Positions 15,142-22,489 of a stretch of 36,933 bases of DNA are shown here, in pieces. A program made the translations under genes and the position numbers. The notes under the pieces are model-generated. The model did not search any database. It saw nothing but the letters and a program-made list of their open reading frames with translations, and had not been told where the DNA came from. Positions within the stretch are counted from its first letter, which is position 1. Each line of letters opens with the position of its first letter. This DNA comes from EsbW-18 sp033811555 (lineage in GTDB: Bacteria > Patescibacteriota > Minisyncoccia > Phycocordibacterales > EsbW-18), in the NCBI GenBank assembly GCA_033811555.1, contig JAPXOG010000006.1:1-36933 (forward strand), written 5' to 3'.

Positions 15142-15921
15142 ATGAGGATAATCTCGTGGAATGTAAATGGTTTGCGGTCTTTGTACAACAAAGGCAATTG
15201 GGCATGGATTGAAGTGAGTCAGCCCGACATAGTGTGCTTACAGGAGATAAAAGCGGAAAAAGAACAGCTACCAGATGATGTCCGTATACCTGCTGGATAT
15301 TATTCATATTTCAATTCTTCAAGAGAACGAAAGGGATATAGCGGTGTTGCTTTGTATACAAAAACAGAGCCAAAAAAAGTATCTTTTGACGTGTTGCCTA
15401 GCAAATTTAATACCCAAGGACGGCTTATTGAGGCTGTTTTTGATGATTTTGTGCTTTTAAATGTTTATTTTCCAAATGGTGGAGGTGGACCGGAAAAACT
15501 TGCTTATAAGCTGGAGTTTTACAATGTGTTTTTAGCGTATATTAAAAAGCTTAAGAGAGAAAAAAAGAGTGTTATTTTTTGCGGAGATGTAAATGTTGCG
15601 CACAAGGAGATAGATATTGCGCGCCCTAAGGAGAACGAGAACCACGTTGGTTTTTTGCCAGAAGAACGCGCATGGGTTGACGAGGTGGTTGCTGAGGGAT
15701 TTATTGACACATTTCGGAATCTCCATCCTAAAGCGGAAAATGCTTATACTTACTGGGATCAAAAAACACGAGCACGAGGCAGAAATGTTGGATGGAGAAT
15801 AGATTATTTTTTTGTAACACCAGATATCTTTAAAAATATAAAAAGGTCAGAAATTCTTTCTGATATTTATGGTTCCGACCATTGCCCCATTGAACTTGAG
15901 ATATCTTTCACCAAGGTTTAA
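15142..15921 (+). CDS. xth: Exodeoxyribonuclease III family AP endonuclease
   Basis: 259 aa from the ATG at 15142 (MRIISWNVNGLRSL, the family start; in-frame ATGs lie upstream at 15097 and 15133). Motifs in order: NVNG, LQEIKAE with the metal-binding Glu, NVYFPNGG, CGDVNVAHKEIDIARPKEN with the catalytic Asp/Asn, GRNVGWRIDYFFVT, and SDHCPI with the catalytic Asp-His. It nicks DNA at abasic sites and degrades 3' ends in base-excision repair. No SD. The last codons (AAG GTT TAA) lie inside a copy of the palindromic repeat at 15911-15929, so the repeat supplies the stop codon. Confidence 0.95.
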   Translation: MRIISWNVNGLRSLYNKGNWAWIEVSQPDIVCLQEIKAEKEQLPDDVRIPAGYYSYFNSSRERKGYSGVALYTKTEPKKVSFDVLPSKFNTQGRLIEAVFDDFVLLNVYFPNGGGGPEKLAYKLEFYNVFLAYIKKLKREKKSVIFCGDVNVAHKEIDIARPKENENHVGFLPEERAWVDEVVAEGFIDTFRNLHPKAENAYTYWDQKTRARGRNVGWRIDYFFVTPDIFKNIKRSEILSDIYGSDHCPIELEISFTKV

Positions 15922-15929
15922 CCTCGAGG
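15911..15929 (+). repeat. Palindromic boundary repeat, copy 1
   Basis: CCAAGGTTTAACCTCGAGG. The core AGGTT-W-AACCT is an odd palindrome and CCTCGAGG a second one. Other copies: 16329-16345, 33410-33443, 34116-34143, 35336-35353. Here it overlaps the end of xth. Confidence 0.85.
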
Positions 15930-15946
15930 AGATGTTTTTGAAGGTA

Positions 15947-16312
15947 GACATTGAATGGAGTTATCCACCTCAATGTCCTTTACAAGAAAATCATGTCCTT
16001 TAGAATATTATTTAGAGCCGAGTTAGGGAGAACCACAACTTCATACCCCACACCTCCTTGTTCTTCCCCGGCATATGTTCTTTAAAATTTGGGAATGAAA
16101 AGATATTTGTTGCAGGTCGCACCCATGCTTTGCGGGTTGCAAGACCCTATGAGCTTAGTGCTCCAAAAAGCACCTCAGGTCTATGGCCTGGCATTGTCTT
16201 TTACCTCAAATAAATGGAGAGGTCTACTGGACTCTCTTCACCAATAAGCCGCTTTCAAAGGGCTAAAACCACCGCATAATTTGCACAGGTTGCTCCAAGG
16301 GGCGGCTTTTTG
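15947..16312 (+). ncRNA. Structured RNA candidate, ~365 nt, unassigned class
   Basis: This 433-bp gap (15922-16354) has no credible ORF but a chain of helices: 15947-15954 with 15970-15977; a long one 16017-16072 (GCCG/CGGC outside, GGGAGAAC/GTTCTTCCC inside); a hairpin near 16115-16145; GTGCT/AGCAC 16158-16173; CAGGTC/GGCCTG just after; GAGAGGTC/GGACTCTC near 16218-16235; and a closing helix 16248-16252 with 16302-16306 followed by TTTTT, a terminator-like 3' end. ATGTCCTTTA occurs twice near the 5' side. I could not match it to tmRNA (no tRNA-like end), RNase P or SRP RNA. The plus strand is preferred because of the T tract. The 5' end and promoter are uncertain. Confidence 0.5.
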
Positions 16313-16328
16313 CATTTCCGTAATATTA

Positions 16329-16345
16329 CCAAGGTTAAACCTAGG
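16329..16345 (+). repeat. Palindromic boundary repeat, copy 2
   Basis: CCAAGGTTAAACCTAGG, with CCTAGG in place of CCTCGAGG. It lies between the structured RNA candidate and the end of the CCA enzyme gene. Confidence 0.8.
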
Positions 16346-16354
16346 TATAACATT

Positions 16355-17818
16355 TTAAACTACATGGTGCTTCGAGCGAATTTTCTTTACTTCTTGTTCT
16401 TCCGCTTCCTCTTTTGCAATTTTTCCTTTTTCACCAAGTGCACGAAGTTCGTGGTCGAGTAGTTTTGCGAGTTCAAGAGATCGTTTTTCAAGATGTTCCA
16501 TCGTATTTAGTTTTGGTTCGTCCAATACTTCTTCCAACAGTGCGTGCAAAATCCAGCCGATGCGCGGCCCGGGTCGTTCCTTTATAAGTTTCATAAGTGT
16601 AGCTCCATCAATAGCAAGCATTGAAACAGAAACAGGGTCACGCATAACCTCGTCTATCATTGCTTTATATTTACGCAAGCGATAGGGTTGTTCTTTTGGA
16701 CGACCTGTCCCTATTCGGTCACATACGCGAAGGTTGAGTATGTTCTCAACATTCTCTGCGCCTACATTCCTGATAAGACGGCGCACTGCCGAGTGTGTTA
16801 TTTGTTCAGTATCAGAGAAAAACATGTGCCAACGCACGAGCTTTGTTACAGTTTCTATAATTTCATTTGGAAACCGCAACTCGCGGAGTCTCTTTCGTGT
16901 AATCTTACTTCCCAACACCTCGTGTCCGTGGAATGACCAATCGTTTTTCTTTGGATCCATGGCTTTAGTGTGAGGTTTTGCAATGTCGTGAAAAAGTGCT
17001 GCAAGTCGGAGTTCCAAAGAGAATTTTTTATCAGCCGCCGCCTGGAGTGTTCTTCCAATGTGTTCAAATACCGTATAAGAATGTGCTTGGTTTTGTGCAA
17101 CTCCTATTCCCTCTTCTATCTCAGGAATGATGTATTTAAGAAGTCCTAGCTCGAGTAAAATTTGAAGTCCTAAAAAAGGCTTATTAGATAAGAGTATTTT
17201 TACAAATTCATCACGGATGCGCTCATTTGAAATTTTAGTTAAATCAGATGCGTGAGTCCGTATTGCTTCTGCTGTCGCCTCTTCTAACGTAAATGAAAGT
17301 TCAGTTGCAAGGCGCGCTGCACGCATCATACGTAGTGCGTCCTCATTAAATCGTTGTTCTGGATTTCCTACCGCGCGAATAACCTTGTTATGTAAATCTT
17401 GTTCTCCGTCGTAGGCGTCAATAAGTACATCATCTGTTGGATCATATGCAAGTGCGTTGATTGTAAAATCTCTGCGTGCAAGATCTTCTTCAAGTGTTGC
17501 GCCAAATTGCACTTCATCAGGACGTCTATTATCACTATATACTCCCTCTTTCCTAAATGGTGTTACTTCAATTGTTTTGAGTGTTTCGTCAGAAGCAAAG
17601 TCATTAACTACACCAACAGTGCCGAACGTGTTTTCGTAGAACGTGTGAGGAAAAAGCTCCTGTATCTGTTCAGGTGTAGCATTAGTCGTCACGTCCCAAT
17701 CCTTAGGAGTTACGCCTAGAAGTATGTCACGTACGCATCCACCAACTAGATACGCTTTGTACCCGTTGTGTTGAAGTATCGCGGTAATACTCCGAACTTC
17801 TTTTGGTATATGTTTCAT
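16355..17818 (-). CDS. cca: CCA-adding tRNA nucleotidyltransferase / poly(A) polymerase family with HD domain
   Basis: 487 aa from the ATG at 17818 (MKHIPKEV), chosen because the family N-terminus begins there. Class II nucleotidyltransferase motifs: YLVGGCVRDILLG, DWDVTTNA (the DxD metal site), RRDFTINALAYDP, RFNEDALRMMRAARLATEL. After residue ~250 an HD domain (AALFHDIAKPHTKAM) and a C-terminal extension (GPRIGWILHALLEEVL) follow, as in bacterial CCA enzymes. None of the five tRNA genes in the window encodes CCA, so this enzyme should be essential. A poly(A) polymerase role cannot be excluded from motifs alone. Basic C-terminal tail. No SD. Confidence 0.92.
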   Translation of the reverse strand: MKHIPKEVRSITAILQHNGYKAYLVGGCVRDILLGVTPKDWDVTTNATPEQIQELFPHTFYENTFGTVGVVNDFASDETLKTIEVTPFRKEGVYSDNRRPDEVQFGATLEEDLARRDFTINALAYDPTDDVLIDAYDGEQDLHNKVIRAVGNPEQRFNEDALRMMRAARLATELSFTLEEATAEAIRTHASDLTKISNERIRDEFVKILLSNKPFLGLQILLELGLLKYIIPEIEEGIGVAQNQAHSYTVFEHIGRTLQAAADKKFSLELRLAALFHDIAKPHTKAMDPKKNDWSFHGHEVLGSKITRKRLRELRFPNEIIETVTKLVRWHMFFSDTEQITHSAVRRLIRNVGAENVENILNLRVCDRIGTGRPKEQPYRLRKYKAMIDEVMRDPVSVSMLAIDGATLMKLIKERPGPRIGWILHALLEEVLDEPKLNTMEHLEKRSLELAKLLDHELRALGEKGKIAKEEAEEQEVKKIRSKHHVV

Positions 17819-17983
17819 ACAAATAGTGTAGAGGATCCGATCACAAATCGCTAAGTATTTTGCATTCCTTGGAGCCAAAAATCTAAGAGATCTTAATTCG
17901 AATTTAAGTTTCTCTTTGTTTAAAATAGATAAACTTACAACCCTAGTTTTTATAAAAGTGTATGTAATTCAGTTTCCCTTCTG

Positions 17984-18055
17984 TGCTCCCGGAGGGATTC
18001 GAACCCCCAACAACAGGTCCGAAGCCTGTCGTGATATCCATTTCACCACGGGAGC
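17984..18055 (-). tRNA. tRNA-Arg (anticodon TCG)
   Basis: Acceptor GCTCCCG/CGGGAGC, anticodon stem ACAGG/CCTGT around CTTCGGA, T arm with GGTTCGAATCC. Discriminator A; CCA is not encoded. Confidence 0.95.
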
Positions 18056-18072
18056 ATGGTTGTTAATGAAAG

Positions 18073-18143
18073 TGCGGGCAGGGAGAATCGGACTCCCGTC
18101 TCGTCCTTGGCAAGGACGCGTTCTACCACTAAACCATGCCCGC
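18073..18143 (-). tRNA. tRNA-Gly (anticodon GCC)
   Basis: Acceptor GCGGGCA/TGCCCGC, D arm GTTTAGTGGTAGAAC, anticodon stem CGTCC/GGACG around TTGCCAA, T loop GTCCGATTC. CCA is not encoded. Confidence 0.95.
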
Positions 18144-18265
18144 CTGAATTCGAGTATATCGCATGCCGTCTTTTTTCCAAGAGCATAGCAATTAGTTTTT
18201 CAAAAAACTTAATAAAAAGACAAAAACCTTAGTCTTTAAGAAAACTTCATATTTAAAGGGTAAAA

Positions 18266-18274
18266 TGTGGATAA
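18266..18274 (-). promoter_or_regulatory. DnaA-box-like nonamer in an AT-rich gap
   Basis: TGTGGATAA, an exact DnaA box on the minus strand, with a weaker GTGGATATG 11 nt further on. The gap 18144-18416 is AT-rich and otherwise without a gene. Lying ~85 bp from the first parS-like site, it hints at origin proximity, but one good box is thin evidence. Confidence 0.4.
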
Positions 18275-18358
18275 AGACGTGGATATGTGTAAAAGACAGT
18301 GGTCCTTTAGTCCTTTATCTTCAAAAAACGTTGAAAAATAAGGGATTTTGTAAAAATA

Positions 18359-18374
18359 CGTTTCACGTGAAACA
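18359..18374. promoter_or_regulatory. parS-like ParB-binding site 1
   Basis: CGTTTCACGTGAAACA matches 15 of 16 bases of the bacterial parS consensus TGTTTCACGTGAAACA. It lies just upstream of yraN. Confidence 0.75.
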
Positions 18375-18416
18375 TACAAGAGTAAAATTCAATGAGTTTT
18401 AATGTTTTTCTCTTTT

Positions 18417-18812
18417 ATGACAACAAAACATATAGAAATAGGAAAAATGGGAGAAGATCTTGCAGTGCGGTTTCTCATGAAACAAGGATATAAAATATTA
18501 GAAAGAAATTATTGGAAAAAATGGGGTGAATTAGATATTGTTGCTCAAAAACTAAGAAAGATTCATTTTATTGAAGTAAAGAGTGTTTCATGGGGAAGAA
18601 AAGAATTAATAGTTTCACGTGAAACACATAAAATAAGACCTGAGGAACATGTTACACGTGAAAAGATACTCAGATTAAACAGAGCAATGCAGAGTTATCT
18701 CCTCGAAAGGAAAGTTTCACAAGAAACATCTTTTCAGTTAGATGTTATAACTGTTCGTATAAATCTAAAGGACAAAATTGCAAAAATCAATTGCATTGAA
18801 AATGTCCTTTAA
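18417..18812 (+). CDS. yraN: UPF0102 (YraN) family protein, predicted nuclease fold
   Basis: 131 aa from the ATG at 18417 (MTTKHIEIGKMGEDLA). Family hallmarks: GEDLAVRFLMKQGYKILERNYW, then GELDIVAQ and IHFIEVKSV, which give the D...ExK arrangement of the PD-(D/E)XK fold; QLDVITV follows near the end. Its cellular role is not firmly known. The gene is AT-rich, has no SD, and contains three parS-like sites within the reading frame (18611, 18650, 18713), with a fourth just upstream (18359). Confidence 0.9.
   Translation: MTTKHIEIGKMGEDLAVRFLMKQGYKILERNYWKKWGELDIVAQKLRKIHFIEVKSVSWGRKELIVSRETHKIRPEEHVTREKILRLNRAMQSYLLERKVSQETSFQLDVITVRINLKDKIAKINCIENVL
18611..18626. promoter_or_regulatory. parS-like site 2 (inside yraN)
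   Basis: AGTTTCACGTGAAACA, 15 of 16 bases matching the parS consensus, with the central TTTCACGTGAAA fully palindromic. Confidence 0.75.
18650..18665. promoter_or_regulatory. parS-like site 3 (inside yraN)
   Basis: TGTTACACGTGAAAAG matches the relaxed consensus TGTTNCACGTGAAACA except for the last two bases. Confidence 0.55.
18713..18728. promoter_or_regulatory. Degenerate parS-like site 4 (inside yraN)
   Basis: AGTTTCACAAGAAACA, 13 of 16 bases, with the central CGTG changed to CAAG. Probably weak or non-functional. Confidence 0.35.
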
Positions 18813-18820
18813 AAGTTTTG

Positions 18821-18891
18821 TCGGGGCGCCGAGAATCGAACTCGGTCTACCTGCTCCCAAAGCAGGCGTACTACCGGTATACTACGCCCCG
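18821..18891 (-). tRNA. tRNA-Pro (anticodon TGG)
   Basis: Acceptor CGGGGCG/CGCCCCG, anticodon stem CCTGC/GCAGG around TTTGGGA, T arm GAGTTCGATTCTC. CCA is not encoded. Confidence 0.95.
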
Positions 18892-18904
18892 GATTTTAGC
18901 GGAG

Positions 18905-18975
18905 TCGGGCTGCCGGGAATTGAACCCGGTCTACATCCACCCCATGGATGCGTACTACCGGTATACTACAGCCCG
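18905..18975 (-). tRNA. tRNA-Pro (anticodon GGG)
   Basis: Acceptor CGGGCTG/CAGCCCG, anticodon stem CATCC/GGATG around ATGGGGT, T arm GGGTTCAATTCCC. The D arm is identical to the neighbouring tRNA-Pro 13 bp away, suggesting tandem duplication. CCA is not encoded. Confidence 0.95.
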
Positions 18976-19098
18976 AAACAAATAACAATAACTTCTCGCT
19001 TAAAATGACACTTGAAAGACTATACCACGAAAAAGAAGAGTTTACTGTGTTGATATGTTTGTATAGGAATAGTTTTAAAATGAAATACAATACTATTT

Positions 19099-19482
19099 AT
19101 GTCTCGTATAAAAACAGCTGAATGGATCTTACGAATAGCGATTGCAGGAGAATTTTTTGGCCATGGTTTTCTTGCTTACAACGGTAAAGAAAGTTGGGCA
19201 GGTTGGATTCAGGATGTGCTTTCAGTTGGACATGGTACAGCATTGGAGATTCTGACACTTATCGGAATTATGGATATTATTTTTGCTCTTATCGTACTAG
19301 TAAAGCCTGTGCGTATCGTTGTTTTATGGATGGCGATATGGAGTACTATTACCGTCTTTGTTCAAGTATTTGTGGGAGAACCGATATGGAACTTTTTGGG
19401 ACGATTTGCCAATTGGGGCGCACCTCTTGCTCTGTTGATGATACTTCCAAGGTCACAAAAACTTTTAGAATGGTTTGAATAA
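19099..19482 (+). CDS. Four-helix membrane protein, possibly DoxX-like
   Basis: 127 aa with about four hydrophobic segments (roughly 8-27, 48-67, 70-92, 103-118). The pattern of a short N-terminus, RIAIAGEFFGHGFLAY and a Gly/His early helix recalls DoxX-like proteins, but I am not sure of the family. Function unknown. It starts with ATGTCTCG; no SD. Confidence 0.65.
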   Translation: MSRIKTAEWILRIAIAGEFFGHGFLAYNGKESWAGWIQDVLSVGHGTALEILTLIGIMDIIFALIVLVKPVRIVVLWMAIWSTITVFVQVFVGEPIWNFLGRFANWGAPLALLMILPRSQKLLEWFE

Positions 19483-19488
19483 CCGGCA

Positions 19489-19516
19489 TTGACAAGAGCG
19501 TCTTGTTTGTTATGAT
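19489..19516 (+). promoter_or_regulatory. Strong sigma70 promoter ahead of a 37-codon ORF
   Basis: TTGACA (19489-19494), 16-nt spacer, TATGAT (19511-19516). A hairpin ATCCGCA/TGCGGAT (19526-19546 with flanking A/T) follows at once in the leader. Confidence 0.7.
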
Positions 19517-19571
19517 ATTTAGTACAAATCCGCATTCTGCGGATTTAATTGTCAGCTAACTTACCTTGCAT

Positions 19572-19685
19572 ATGAGCGACCAGCAAACAAATCCGCAGGC
19601 AGAGCCTGTAGAACCGCAGGCACAGCCTGTAGAGGGTGATTCGGCAACAGCTGAAAATCCCCAAGGTGAAGAGCCTGCTGCGTAA
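19572..19685 (+). CDS. Possible 37-aa acidic Pro/Gln/Glu-rich peptide
   Basis: ATG at 19572, TAA at 19683. The sequence begins MSDQQTNPQAEPVEPQAQPV and ends EEPAA; low complexity, acidic, no Cys, Trp or hydrophobic core, so probably disordered. It has a strong promoter upstream and a good terminator downstream (19716-19742), but no SD. The repeated AGAGCCTGTAGA / ACAGCCTGTAGA gives the AEPVE/AQPVE repeat. An alternative is that the transcript is a small regulatory RNA and the frame is fortuitous. The rest of the gap to 19879 holds a short palindrome at 19697-19711 and the terminator. Confidence 0.5.
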   Translation: MSDQQTNPQAEPVEPQAQPVEGDSATAENPQGEEPAA

Positions 19686-19715
19686 ATCGCAGAATGGAGG
19701 ATATTATCCTCAAGC

Positions 19716-19742
19716 AAAAATCCCGGCATTGCCGGGATTTTT
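19716..19742 (+). terminator. Terminator of the 37-codon transcript
   Basis: AAAAATCCCGGC (19716-19727) and its exact complement (19731-19742) with a 3-nt loop; the 3' arm ends in TTTTT. Confidence 0.85.
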
Positions 19743-19879
19743 GATTTATGCGCATCACTATTAAATTATCTAAGATATATTTTTCTTAGTTGAGCAGGAG
19801 CAGAGAAACTCACTACAGAAAATTTCAAAAGTACTGAAATTGCACCGCGGGCAATTTAACGAATACTAAAATATATTAA

Positions 19880-20530
19880 TCACTGTTTTTCTTTTGTGTG
19901 TAAGATTATAATTTCGGCCAATCTAAGCGTAGATTTAAGAGTTTCGTCATTGTCAGTGATATTTTTTCGCTTCTCAACTATATTTTTGTCTTTTTCAATA
20001 ATCTCTTCTACTGTTTCACCGGCTTTAATTCTAGGTAAGATTTTCTCAAAATACCTCTGCACTCTTCTGTTGAAAAGAATAGCTTGTAATAACTCTAACT
20101 TCTCTGCCTTTGAAACTCCTTTTGCGATTCGTTCGTAGTATGCGCGTCTTGCGGATTCAGTAACTTTAATAAAATCTGCTATTGAATCATCTACCAAGGA
20201 GTTTTCTGGATAAACCAACTCCGTCTCCGCATTTTTTCTATCGAAAATTTCAGATAATTCTTCCTCGTCAGCTACACCAGCCTTCGAGAATATTAGGGCG
20301 TCATAAGCTGGATTGTCTGAAAATCCAGTTTCAATAAGCAAAGCTGAGTTCATTTTTTCTATAGCTCGTTCTTTAGAAATTCTTCCGGACTCTACCATAT
20401 TTGAAAGTTCTTTTTCTAGAAAAGTTAAAAACAAAGCTTTAGGATTTTTAGTTTCTTCACCTTTCTCTGGTTTTCCAGTTTTTTTTCCCTCTTGTTCAGA
20501 TTTGTCACTGAACGGATTTTCTAAACTCAT
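19880..20530 (-). CDS. Hypothetical charged helical protein
   Basis: 216 aa, unrecognised. The first ~30 residues are hydrophilic and Lys/Glu-rich (EQEGKKTGKPEKGEETKNPK), the rest looks all-helical (FLTFLEKELSNMVESGRISKERAIEKM; YYERIAKGVSKAEKLELLQAILFNRRVQRYFEKIL). No signal peptide, membrane segment or catalytic motif. A cytoplasmic protein-protein interaction role is possible. AT-rich and without an SD, so it belongs to the backbone class. Confidence 0.6.
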   Translation of the reverse strand: MSLENPFSDKSEQEGKKTGKPEKGEETKNPKALFLTFLEKELSNMVESGRISKERAIEKMNSALLIETGFSDNPAYDALIFSKAGVADEEELSEIFDRKNAETELVYPENSLVDDSIADFIKVTESARRAYYERIAKGVSKAEKLELLQAILFNRRVQRYFEKILPRIKAGETVEEIIEKDKNIVEKRKNITDNDETLKSTLRLAEIIILHTKEKQ

Positions 20531-20604
20531 ATTTGTAGTTTATTAGTAATAAGTTTCGTAATTTTGATTCAAATCTCTTCCATCTACTTGGAAGACATAC
20601 GTTG

Positions 20605-20675
20605 TGCGGGATGCCGGAATCGGACCGGCGTCTACTGCTTGGAAGGCAGTCATTCTACCACTAAACTAATCCCGC
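20605..20675 (-). tRNA. tRNA-Gly (anticodon TCC)
   Basis: Acceptor GCGGGAT/ATCCCGC, anticodon stem ACTGC/GCAGT around CTTCCAA, T loop GTCCGATTC. CCA is not encoded. Same acceptor style as tRNA-Gly(GCC) at 18073. Confidence 0.95.
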
Positions 20676-20782
20676 CATTGAAACAAAAGTATAGTAGCAA
20701 AAAAATAACAAATAAAAACTCTCTATACTCAGATTGATACTATTAATATTTATAGATAATTGCAAATTAAAAATAAGGACAC

Positions 20783-20809
20783 AAAAAATCCGCCTATGGC
20801 GGATTTTTT
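20783..20809 (-). terminator. Terminator of the HU gene
   Basis: AAAAAATCCGCC (20783-20794) and GGCGGATTTTTT (20798-20809) with loop TAT. It is symmetrical and can act in both directions. Confidence 0.85.
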
Positions 20810-20827
20810 GTATGTGAGACAAAGAAA

Positions 20828-21100
20828 CTATTTTACTGCCTCTTTGAGTGCTTTTGCGGCGGTAAACTTCGGAACCTTTGTTGCAGGAACCTGTACCATC
20901 TCGCCGGTGCGCGGGTTGCGTGCAGTTCGTGCTGCGCGCGCGCGAACCTTAAACGCTCCCAAACCTGCGATCGCAACTTCACCTCCACTTTTGAGAGTTG
21001 AGGTGATTGAGTCAATGACCGTCTCAATGATGCGCTCTGCATCCGCCTTGGTAACTCCGTGGCGTTCTGCGATGCGCTCAACGAGTGCTGCTTTATTCAT
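20828..21100 (-). CDS. hup: HU-family DNA-binding protein
   Basis: 90 aa from the ATG at 21100 (MNKAALVERIAERHG), the family start. Canonical features: DAERIIETVIDSI helix, GEVAIAGLGAFKVRARAARTARNPRTGE in the DNA-binding arm, and FTAAKALKEAV at the end. It bends and compacts DNA. The start lacks an SD and is preceded by a perfect 14-bp palindrome at 21110-21123 that could be an operator. Confidence 0.95.
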   Translation of the reverse strand: MNKAALVERIAERHGVTKADAERIIETVIDSITSTLKSGGEVAIAGLGAFKVRARAARTARNPRTGEMVQVPATKVPKFTAAKALKEAVK

Positions 21101-21109
21101 AAAATGTGT

Positions 21110-21123
21110 AACCACTAGTGGTT
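21110..21123. promoter_or_regulatory. Palindrome in the HU leader, possible operator
   Basis: AACCACTAGTGGTT, 10 nt upstream of the HU start codon. Confidence 0.4.
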
Positions 21124-21216
21124 GATAATGGTTTTGCTTCGACCGTACTAGAGAGTATAGCAATTAAGCCGTTTTTTTAGCAATAGGGACAGTATTTTTA
21201 TATGTAATAGAAAAAG

Positions 21217-21245
21217 TTGACAAAAACTCTGAGTTACGTTACAAC
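21217..21245 (+). promoter_or_regulatory. Promoter of the SD-bearing small gene at 21296
   Basis: TTGACA (21217-21222), 17-nt spacer, TACAAC (21240-21245). Confidence 0.55.
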
Positions 21246-21295
21246 TACACGCGGAGAGTCGAATAAACGGCTCAACAAAAAAGAGAGGAGAAGCT

Positions 21296-21523
21296 TTGAC
21301 TGTAAAAAGGCCATTCCCAGCAGGTACCCCTGTGTTCTGCCAGAGCACGGGGCAGAAGGTCCGAGGGATTGTCCTGGGACACAGAGTTACTCTCACTCCA
21401 AAAGTGTTGGGTGGCGATAATGTGGTCGGGTTCATCAGGAGCTACGACTATGTCATTGCCAGTCGAGATTTGCGACACGTAATTCAAATCAGTGGTGAGT
21501 GGGTGTTTGCCACCGACGACTGA
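21296..21523 (+). CDS. Small hypothetical protein with TTG start, SD-bearing cassette
   Basis: 75 aa. The TTG start at 21296 is supported by AGAGAGGAG ending 5 nt upstream. The protein is beta-rich (GTPVFCQSTGQKVRGIVLGHRVTLTPKVL split, then VVGFIRSYDYVIASRDL), which could be a small barrel or SH3-like fold; I do not recognise the family. More GC-rich than HU and TrmB on either side; own promoter and a downstream hairpin at 21538-21559. Confidence 0.65.
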   Translation: MTVKRPFPAGTPVFCQSTGQKVRGIVLGHRVTLTPKVLGGDNVVGFIRSYDYVIASRDLRHVIQISGEWVFATDD

Positions 21524-21537
21524 CAATGTGTGTTTAA

Positions 21538-21559
21538 GACCGATCCTGCAGGATCGGTC
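21538..21559. terminator. Palindromic hairpin between convergent genes
   Basis: GACCGATCC and GGATCGGTC around TGCA, the whole being a perfect palindrome. It lies between the cassette gene and the convergent TrmB gene. The T run after it is short (TTCCGGTTTT). Confidence 0.6.
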
Positions 21560-21568
21560 TTCCGGTTT

Positions 21569-22294
21569 TCATAGACGTTTATAAAGTGATTTAAAAAGTG
21601 CTTTTTGAAATTCTGCAATTTTTGGATTTTCAATAAGTAATACGGTTTCGCTGTTGTAGTCAATAAATGCAACTTTGTCTCCATACATTATTTCTGTAAC
21701 ATCATAATCGAAAAGTCCGTCTGTTGTTGGAAGAATTTTTATCTCACGTTCTAAACGCTTTTTTTTCTCGCGAGCGATACTTTCGTTTGTGATAACAAGG
21801 CGCTCCAATTGTTTTTTATCGCGTCTCTCACGATACTGCGGTGGCAGATATTTGTCTGTGCGCTCTGCGGTTCGAATGGCACCATATCGATAAAAAGTAG
21901 ACCCATGAGGTAGAGTTTCTACAACATCATCAAGAATTGAAGTTATACCTTTTCTGCCTTCAAGAAATTTTACAAGAGGCTTTTTTTCACGAGATGAGTA
22001 GATGCTTTTTAAATGGGGTATAAACGACTCTAATTCTTGTTGCAGATTTTTTGAAAGGGCTCGCAATTTTTCAGGAGATTCAGCAACATATAAGCGACGT
22101 TTTCCTTTTGATGTAGTTGAAATAAGATCTCGTTCAAGTAATTTCGGTAAAACTTGGTATATCGTTGGGCGGTGTAATCCTGTTTTTTTAGCAATATCGG
22201 CTACTGTAGAGGGCCCTAACTCGATGAGTGAAGTATAAGTGATTGCCTCATTGGATGAGAGCCCAAGTTTGTTTAAAATACCGCCAGATTTCAT
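21569..22294 (-). CDS. TrmB-family transcriptional regulator (second copy)
   Basis: 241 aa. Winged helix at 1-75 (LGLSSNEAITYTSLIELG, HRPTIYQVLPKLLERDLI), linker helix (LQQELESFIPHLKSIYSSRE), then VKFLEGRKGITSILDDVVETLP, the same arrangement as the regulator at 2525. The two are clear but distant paralogues. No SD. A TATATT box lies 11-16 nt before the ATG, so the leader is very short. Targets are unknown. Confidence 0.85.
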   Translation of the reverse strand: MKSGGILNKLGLSSNEAITYTSLIELGPSTVADIAKKTGLHRPTIYQVLPKLLERDLISTTSKGKRRLYVAESPEKLRALSKNLQQELESFIPHLKSIYSSREKKPLVKFLEGRKGITSILDDVVETLPHGSTFYRYGAIRTAERTDKYLPPQYRERRDKKQLERLVITNESIAREKKKRLEREIKILPTTDGLFDYDVTEIMYGDKVAFIDYNSETVLLIENPKIAEFQKALFKSLYKRL

Positions 22295-22489
22295 ATAAAT
22301 GTAATAATATACTACACTTTTTAATTATACAATATCTCCTTATTTTAAAAGAAAAAAAGAATAAAATAGATTTTTTCTTTACAAAAAATGAATTATTTTA
22401 TGACAAATTTATAAAATAGGAGTATTGTTGTGCCATAGAAGAACAGCACGGGCACTTACGCCTAGTGTTACTCAGAGAGGAGATAGACC

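Noticed and set aside
15947..16312. tmRNA
   Set aside because: No tRNA-Ala-like end, no GUUCRA T loop and no plausible tag-peptide frame ending in Ala-Ala.
18144..18416. Replication origin
   Set aside because: AT-rich with one exact DnaA box next to parS-like sites, but no DnaA-box cluster, no repeated AT-rich 13-mers and no dnaA/dnaN nearby. Kept only as a hint of origin proximity.
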